The notes under the pieces are model-generated. The model saw nothing but the letters and a program-made list of their open reading frames with translations, ran no database searches and was not told the DNA's origin. A DNA stretch of 16,937 nt from JBFJVD01 sp041624375 (lineage in GTDB: Bacteria; Chloroflexota; Anaerolineae; Anaerolineales; E44-bin32), in contig JBFJVD010000029.1 in the NCBI GenBank assembly GCA_041624375.1, positions 1-16,937 of the forward strand, written 5' to 3'. How positions within the stretch are numbered: the first letter of the stretch is position 1; every line of letters begins with the position of its first letter. The position numbers and the translations under genes were made by a program. Shown piece after piece: positions 13,352 through 16,937 of the stretch.

Positions 13352-14269
13352 TTGAACTCCGTTCCGCCTGGCCTGCGCGCATGCATGCAGGATCTCCACG
13401 GCGATGATGGGCTCGCCTGGATCGAAGGGCTTCCCGAGACGATCCGTGGGCTGGAGCGCCGCTGGAGGATACGGGTCGAAGCGCCGTTCGACGGGCTGAG
13501 TTACAGCTACGTCGCGCCGGCTTCACGCGGCAGCGAGCCGCTGGTCTTGAAGCTCGGCTACCCCGGAGATGAACTCAACCACGAAGCCGCCGCGCTGGCA
13601 GCGTACGCTGGTCGCGGCGCCGTCCGTCTGTACGAATCGGATCTTGCGTTGGGTGCCCTGCTGCTCGAGCGGCTCGAGCCGGGCCGCAGCGCTTCTGCGC
13701 TCGACGACGACGCGGGTGTTATGGCTGCGGCGGCGGTGATGCGCGCACTGCATCGGCCGGTGCAGTCGGACCACCGCTTTCCCACGATTGAGGGCTGGGG
13801 GCGAGGCTTTCAACGTCACCGAGGAGGTCATGCAGGCGGCACAGGTCCCCTCCCGAGCCGCATCTTCGAGCTGGCCGAAGGCGCCTTCGGCGACCTTGCG
13901 GCGTCGATGGACACACCCGTGCTCCTCCACGGCGATCTGCACCACGCGAACCTGTTGTCGGCCGAGCGCGCAGCCTGGCTGGCCATCGATCCCAAGGGCG
14001 TGATTGGTGAGCCGGCCTATGAGGTCGGGGCCTGGCTGCGCAATCCAATGCCGGAGATGCTCGGCTGGTCCGACCTGCGCGCGATCAGCGCGCGAAGGGT
14101 GGATCAGTTTGCCGATCTGCTGGGGCACCACCGCAGCAGAGTCATCGGCTGGGGGATGGCGCAGGCGGTGCTCTCAGGGATCTGGAGCCTCGAGGATCAT
14201 GGCGGAGGCTGGGAAGTATGGATCCATGTCGCCGAAGTCCTTCTCGAAATGATGGGGCCAGGCGACTGA
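13352..14269 (+). CDS. Kinase of the aminoglycoside 6-/hydroxyurea phosphotransferase family
   Basis: A 305-residue small-molecule kinase of the APH fold. The catalytic loop LLHGDLHHANLL (HGD Asp195, Asn200) and the metal-binding loop WLAIDPKGVIGEPAYEVG (Asp213) match the group that includes streptomycin 6-phosphotransferases (StrB) and hydroxyurea kinases; StrB has the very similar LHGDLHHEN and WLVIDPVGLVGE. The N-terminal lobe shows VLKLGYPGDELNHEAAALAAY with the ATP-binding Lys, and LLLERLEPGRS as the hinge. The chromosomal setting and usual GC content suggest a resident kinase rather than an acquired resistance gene; the true substrate is unknown. The TTG at 13352 is chosen because GGAGGAG precedes it closely; an ATG at 13385 is the alternative. 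Confidence 0.88.
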   Translation: MNSVPPGLRACMQDLHGDDGLAWIEGLPETIRGLERRWRIRVEAPFDGLSYSYVAPASRGSEPLVLKLGYPGDELNHEAAALAAYAGRGAVRLYESDLALGALLLERLEPGRSASALDDDAGVMAAAAVMRALHRPVQSDHRFPTIEGWGRGFQRHRGGHAGGTGPLPSRIFELAEGAFGDLAASMDTPVLLHGDLHHANLLSAERAAWLAIDPKGVIGEPAYEVGAWLRNPMPEMLGWSDLRAISARRVDQFADLLGHHRSRVIGWGMAQAVLSGIWSLEDHGGGWEVWIHVAEVLLEMMGPGD

Positions 14270-14324
14270 TCGCCGGGCGTCGCCGTGCCCTGGCACATAA
14301 TGAAGATCTGAATGAGAAGGATGC

Positions 14325-14825
14325 CTACGATCGGTCGAGGTGCTTGCGCTGGCCGACCTGATAGGCCTCATGGAGCCAGCTGCGGAACTCGTCGTCGAAT
14401 TCGGCTTCGCTGCGAATGCGGGTGTAGTGACCGAATGCGCTGGGGCCGAAGCGCTCGATCTTGTGAAAGCGCGGGCTCGCCCGACGGCGGGTGAACCAGA
14501 ACGAGCACTCCAGGTAATCCTTGCGGGGGATGCAGCCGGTGAAGCGCACCAGCGCCTAAATGGCGATGCGGCTCTTCTGCGGGATCACCGTCACCGGCCC
14601 CAGGTCCTGGACAAAGGCGATAAAGCGTTCAAAGAGCTCAAAGACGTGTGGCTCCGAGCGTTCGAACAGCGGCTCGAGTTCGAAGCGGCCGCAGGAGTGC
14701 CACATGTTCTTGCTGACGAAGGTGTTCCCGCATTTCGGGCAGCGCCAGAGGTCGGCCCTGGACTCAGGCATGCGTTGAAGGCCGCGTGCTATGCCTGGCG
14801 ATCCGCTGCACTCCCCATCGTTCAT
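14325..14825 (-). pseudogene. DUF5655-type protein gene interrupted by an in-frame TAG
   Basis: Two open pieces in the same frame, 14556-14825 (89 codons) and 14325-14555, together match one protein family as I remember it. It has a zinc-ribbon-like start LWRCPKCGNTFVSKNMWHSCG, then FELEPLFERSEPHVFELFERF, GPVTVIPQKSRIA, and after the stop ALVRFTGCIPRKDYLECSFWF..RFHKIERFGPSAFGHYTRI. The stop at 14556-14558 sits where homologs have a residue such as Gln (CAG to TAG is one transition); nothing is lost or shifted. The downstream piece could restart at GTG 14549. The ATG at 14825 overlaps the stop of the gene before it, so the start is well supported. Last gene of the minus-strand cluster. A sequencing error is possible. 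Confidence 0.75.
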
Positions 14826-15211
14826 CCATCCTGCGAGCCGCTCGCAGCCTGATCAAGCCGCTGGAGTCGCTCCCAGCTCAGCCCACGGTAGGTTCGCAGC
14901 GTGAACGCAATCTGGTCGTCGAAAGCTGCAGGGCTGTCAGCGTAGATCAGGGGGTGGATGTGCAGGTCCCAGTCGGCGAGATGTGGCGAAGCCGAGAGCG
15001 CAGCTTGTCCGGCGGCGTCTTCGACATAGAAGATCGCCACGCCGCCGCCGGTTCCGATGAAGTGATCATGGAACAGCGGAACCGGGAGCGAAGGGTCGGC
15101 GATGTAGTCATTGAAGACATCATTGGCGACTGAAGCGGAGATGCCTTCGGGCGCCAATGCGTACACCAGGAAGCAGTGCGGCTTGCGGAATCTCTGGGCT
15201 GCGGCATTCAT
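14822..15211 (-). CDS. Conserved hypothetical protein
   Basis: A 129-residue soluble protein of unknown function. The recognisable body is KPHCFLVYALAPEGISASVANDVFNDYIAD, then VPLFHDHFIGTGGGVAIFYVED and LHIHPLIYADSPAAFDDQIAFTLRTYRGLSWERLQR. Alternating strands and helices with His residues (FHDHF, LHIHP) look like a small ferredoxin-like alpha/beta fold, which is only a guess. The ATG at 15211 is chosen because AAGGAGG lies five bases upstream on the minus strand; the open frame extends to 15328 but that part is Pro/Arg-rich and overlaps the previous gene. Its stop overlaps the start of the DUF5655 gene. Confidence 0.75.
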   Translation of the reverse strand: MNAAAQRFRKPHCFLVYALAPEGISASVANDVFNDYIADPSLPVPLFHDHFIGTGGGVAIFYVEDAAGQAALSASPHLADWDLHIHPLIYADSPAAFDDQIAFTLRTYRGLSWERLQRLDQAASGSQDG

Positions 15212-15245
15212 ACGCGCCTCCTTCCCGGGGGGCGGCCGGCTGGGT

Positions 15246-15596
15246 TCATCGGCTGCCATCGCTTCCTTGCCGCCTGGCAACCTGCGCCCGGGCGAGTTCA
15301 TACGAACGTTGTAGCAGGTCGATGGCATTCTGGACGCCCGACTCCTGATCCAGCGGTACCGTCACCCAGCCGCTCTTGGGCAGCACGTGGTGCGCTTGGG
15401 CCAGGCCGGCGGCGACGACTTCGTCCCGCACCGGGGTGGGGAAGGGGATGTCGACGATCGAATCGCCATGGATATGCCCGATTTCGCGGCTGCCGAGCCG
15501 GAACTCAATCCCGCCGAAGCGGTGGGGGTGGGCATGGATCTCTTCCCAGGTTTCCAGTTCTGCCCGGATGATGTCCCCTGCTCTCGGTTGGCTCAT
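15246..15596 (-). CDS. Luciferase-domain (DUF5519-like) protein
   Basis: A 116-residue protein that matches the small domain often annotated as luciferase family (PF17648, DUF5519). The run HAHPHRFGGIEFRLGSREIG (residues 21-40) followed by HIHGDSIVDIPFPTPVRDEVV and HHVLPKSGWVTVPL, with the helix AIDLLQRSYELAR, is the full signature. The fold name comes from similarity to part of a luciferase and does not imply light emission; the role is unknown. No good ribosome-binding site is seen before the ATG at 15596, and it lies 22 bases after the SnoaL-like gene, so translation may depend on its neighbour. Confidence 0.85.
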   Translation of the reverse strand: MSQPRAGDIIRAELETWEEIHAHPHRFGGIEFRLGSREIGHIHGDSIVDIPFPTPVRDEVVAAGLAQAHHVLPKSGWVTVPLDQESGVQNAIDLLQRSYELARAQVARRQGSDGSR

Positions 15597-15618
15597 TCCG
15601 GCGCACTATGGTGGCCGC

Positions 15619-16056
15619 TCACGGGTAATTGCCGATGTGCCAGCGCCAGTCTTTTCCCTCCACCGACACGAAATCGTCGAACCCGGCGGGACCCTTCCGC
15701 TGGTACTCACGCCAGTGGGCGATGCGGCCGGCGCGGATTTCGACCACCGCCACACCATGATCGGCGTTTGCGGCGCCCTCGGCGCCAAACGTGTATTCAC
15801 CGGCGCCGACCTGCCGCGCCGCATCGAACCACAGATGATGGAAGCGCATGAAGGTTCCGGGTTGGAGCGCGGCGAAGTAAGGGCGCAGCTGCTCATGGCC
15901 CAGGTAGATTTGTTCGTCGGGCGGCTCCATGTAGACGGCGTCGGGGGTGAAACAGGCGAGCCCGGCCTCCGTGTCCTGGCGCGACCAGGCGTCGGCCAGC
16001 GCCTCCATCAGGTCGCGGAATCCTTCGAGATCGAGGGTTTCGGATCCCACGATCAT
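15619..16056 (-). CDS. NTF2/SnoaL-like domain protein
   Basis: A 145-residue protein of the NTF2-like cone fold used by SnoaL-type cyclases, ketosteroid isomerases and many small-ligand-binding proteins. The opening helix FRDLMEALADAWSRQDTEAGLACFTPDAVYMEPP and the later strands HHLWFDAARQVGAGEYTFG and GVAVVEIRAGRIAHWREYQ are typical. No substrate can be named. The ATG at 16056 overlaps the stop of the gene before it (ATGA), so it is translationally coupled within the minus-strand cluster. Confidence 0.85.
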   Translation of the reverse strand: MIVGSETLDLEGFRDLMEALADAWSRQDTEAGLACFTPDAVYMEPPDEQIYLGHEQLRPYFAALQPGTFMRFHHLWFDAARQVGAGEYTFGAEGAANADHGVAVVEIRAGRIAHWREYQRKGPAGFDDFVSVEGKDWRWHIGNYP

Positions 16057-16376
16057 CCCGTCGATTTCGCCTCGTCCCAGAGCCGGGGCAGCGCTTCGAT
16101 CTGCTTCCAGCCTTTGCCCATCTGTACCGACTCCACCGAGAGGTCGGTGAAATAGGTGTCGAGCACCGCGGCTCGCTCCTGGGCCAGCGGCGGCCGGCAG
16201 TAATCTTCCTCCTCCCAGATGGCCATGCCGTTAGTCGTTCGTCGGGCGTTCTTAAGCGAATAATCGAGCGCGGTGCCGAAGGGCTGCATCTGGCGGACTT
16301 CGCCGCTTTCGAGCCGGCCTTTGAGTTCTTCGAGCAGGTCCTCGTGGGCTTTGGCACGCACCAGGTAGTGTGCCAT
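16053..16376 (-). CDS. Conserved hypothetical protein (MAHYLVRA-type)
   Basis: A 107-residue soluble protein with the start MAHYLVRAKAHEDLLEELKGRLESGEVRQMQPFG, suggesting a compact alpha/beta fold like the YCII or Dabb domains, and then AIWEEEDYCRPPLAQERAAVLDTYFTD, which is rich in charged residues. I recall homologs in actinobacteria and Chloroflexota without a known role. GGAG (16383-16386, minus strand) lies six bases before the ATG. Its stop overlaps the start of the SnoaL-like gene, so the two probably work together. Confidence 0.75.
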   Translation of the reverse strand: MAHYLVRAKAHEDLLEELKGRLESGEVRQMQPFGTALDYSLKNARRTTNGMAIWEEEDYCRPPLAQERAAVLDTYFTDLSVESVQMGKGWKQIEALPRLWDEAKSTG

Positions 16377-16408
16377 CAGGTTCTCCTTCGCGGTTCCGGC
16401 ACAGCCGT

Positions 16409-16937
16409 TCAGCTGCGGTGGCTGTCAAGCTGCGCGTAGGTTTCACCGAAGATCAGATTGCGGACGTGATCGCTGTTCAGGAAGGTCTGTGGGAAGCCAG
16501 GATCAAACGCGGCGGCGGTCCCAAGGCGTTCAAGGTGTTCGGGTTCAAGCTCGAATGCCAGGCAGCCGAGATTATCTTCGATCTGCTCTTCCGTGCGGGC
16601 GCCAAGGATGGGGAGGATCAACGCCTGATTCTGCTGCTGGCGGACCCAGTTGATCGCCACCTGTGACGGCGATTGCCCGAGCTCCTGTGCCACTTCGCCG
16701 ACGACCTCCGCCGGACTCAGGTATTGCTCTCCTGCCTTCTCATAGCGGCGTGGCTCTTCGCTCCCATTGGTGTACTTCCCGGTGAGCACGCCCCCGCCAA
16801 GCAGTCCCCATGGCGTCACCGCCAGATCGAGCGCCTTTGCCATCGGAAGCAGCTCGCGCTCCGGGTCGCGGCGCGCCAGGTTGTAGGGGATCTGGAGGGC
16901 CACAAAGCGGGACCAGCCGCGCAGCTCCGCCAGCATA
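16409..16937 (-). CDS. Aldo/keto reductase, N-terminal part outside window
   Basis: The C-terminal 170 or so residues of an NAD(P)H-dependent aldo/keto reductase. The barrel strand FVALQIPYNLARRDPERELLPMAKALDLAVTPWGLLGGGVLTGKY is characteristic, followed by AQELGQSPSQVAINWVRQQ and ILPILGARTEEQIEDNLGCL, which is the cofactor-binding region. The active-site Tyr/Lys/His are upstream of the window edge. The gene reads out of the right edge and its stop is 32 bases before the next gene, so it is probably the upstream member of the same minus-strand cluster. Substrate unknown. Confidence 0.92.
   Translation of the reverse strand, partial: MLAELRGWSRFVALQIPYNLARRDPERELLPMAKALDLAVTPWGLLGGGVLTGKYTNGSEEPRRYEKAGEQYLSPAEVVGEVAQELGQSPSQVAINWVRQQQNQALILPILGARTEEQIEDNLGCLAFELEPEHLERLGTAAAFDPGFPQTFLNSDHVRNLIFGETYAQLDSHRS

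Noticed and set aside
13788..14003. Possible frameshift within the phosphotransferase around FQRHRGGHAGG
   Set aside because: The main frame continues into GTGPLPSRIFELAE, the expected family segment, so the gene appears intact.
14261..14274. Small hairpin GGCGA/TCGCC at the phosphotransferase stop codon as a terminator
   Set aside because: Only five base pairs, overlaps the coding end and lacks a T-run; such short repeats are expected by chance here.
15376..16155. 259-codon plus-strand open frame over the SnoaL-like and luciferase-domain genes
   Set aside because: It is antisense to genes with clear family signatures and overlapping stop/start coupling, and its own translation shows no coherent domain.

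Overview
The window is a gene-dense, high-GC stretch of a bacterial chromosome with housekeeping and accessory genes and no sign of a plasmid, phage, insertion sequence, CRISPR array, tRNA or rRNA. The best guess is a member of the Chloroflexota. This is inferred from the bifunctional phosphoglucose/phosphomannose isomerase next to rsmI, a pantothenate operon ending in a type III pantothenate kinase, a leader hairpin resembling the pan RNA motif (described from memory in Chloroflexota, Firmicutes and deltaproteobacteria), and lipoprotein and beta-propeller proteins typical of that phylum. The assignment rests on recognising families by eye, not on a search.

Layout. (1) 1-1714, plus strand: the 3' part of rsmI, translationally coupled to a bifunctional sugar-phosphate isomerase. 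(2) 1717-4972: a minus-strand lipoprotein, a plus-strand membrane-anchored Ig-like/beta-propeller protein, a plus-strand alpha/beta hydrolase and a minus-strand YbaK-family tRNA deacylase. (3) 4973-8685, plus strand: an operon with its own promoter and a structured leader, panB-panE-panC-coaX, which together make pantothenate from ketoisovalerate and beta-alanine and phosphorylate it for CoA synthesis; panD is not in the window. (4) 8741-11291, plus strand: a two-helix membrane protein, a MOSC protein, a DMT-family exporter and a small cupin. (5) 11292-14269, plus strand: a 375-base stretch with no convincing gene, a four-helix membrane protein, a visibly AT-richer pair (SAM methyltransferase plus small membrane protein) and a kinase of the aminoglycoside 6-/hydroxyurea phosphotransferase family. 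(6) 14325-16937, minus strand: a tight run of six small genes entered from beyond the right edge: aldo/keto reductase (partial), conserved unknown, NTF2/SnoaL-like protein, luciferase-domain (DUF5519-like) protein, unknown, and a DUF5655-type protein broken by one in-frame TAG.

The most notable points are the pan-like hairpin beginning almost exactly at the predicted panB transcription start, three genes whose -10 boxes lie only 7-9 bases before the start codon (predicted leaderless messages), and the single-stop pseudogene at the end of the minus-strand cluster. I found no clear new defence or mobile system.
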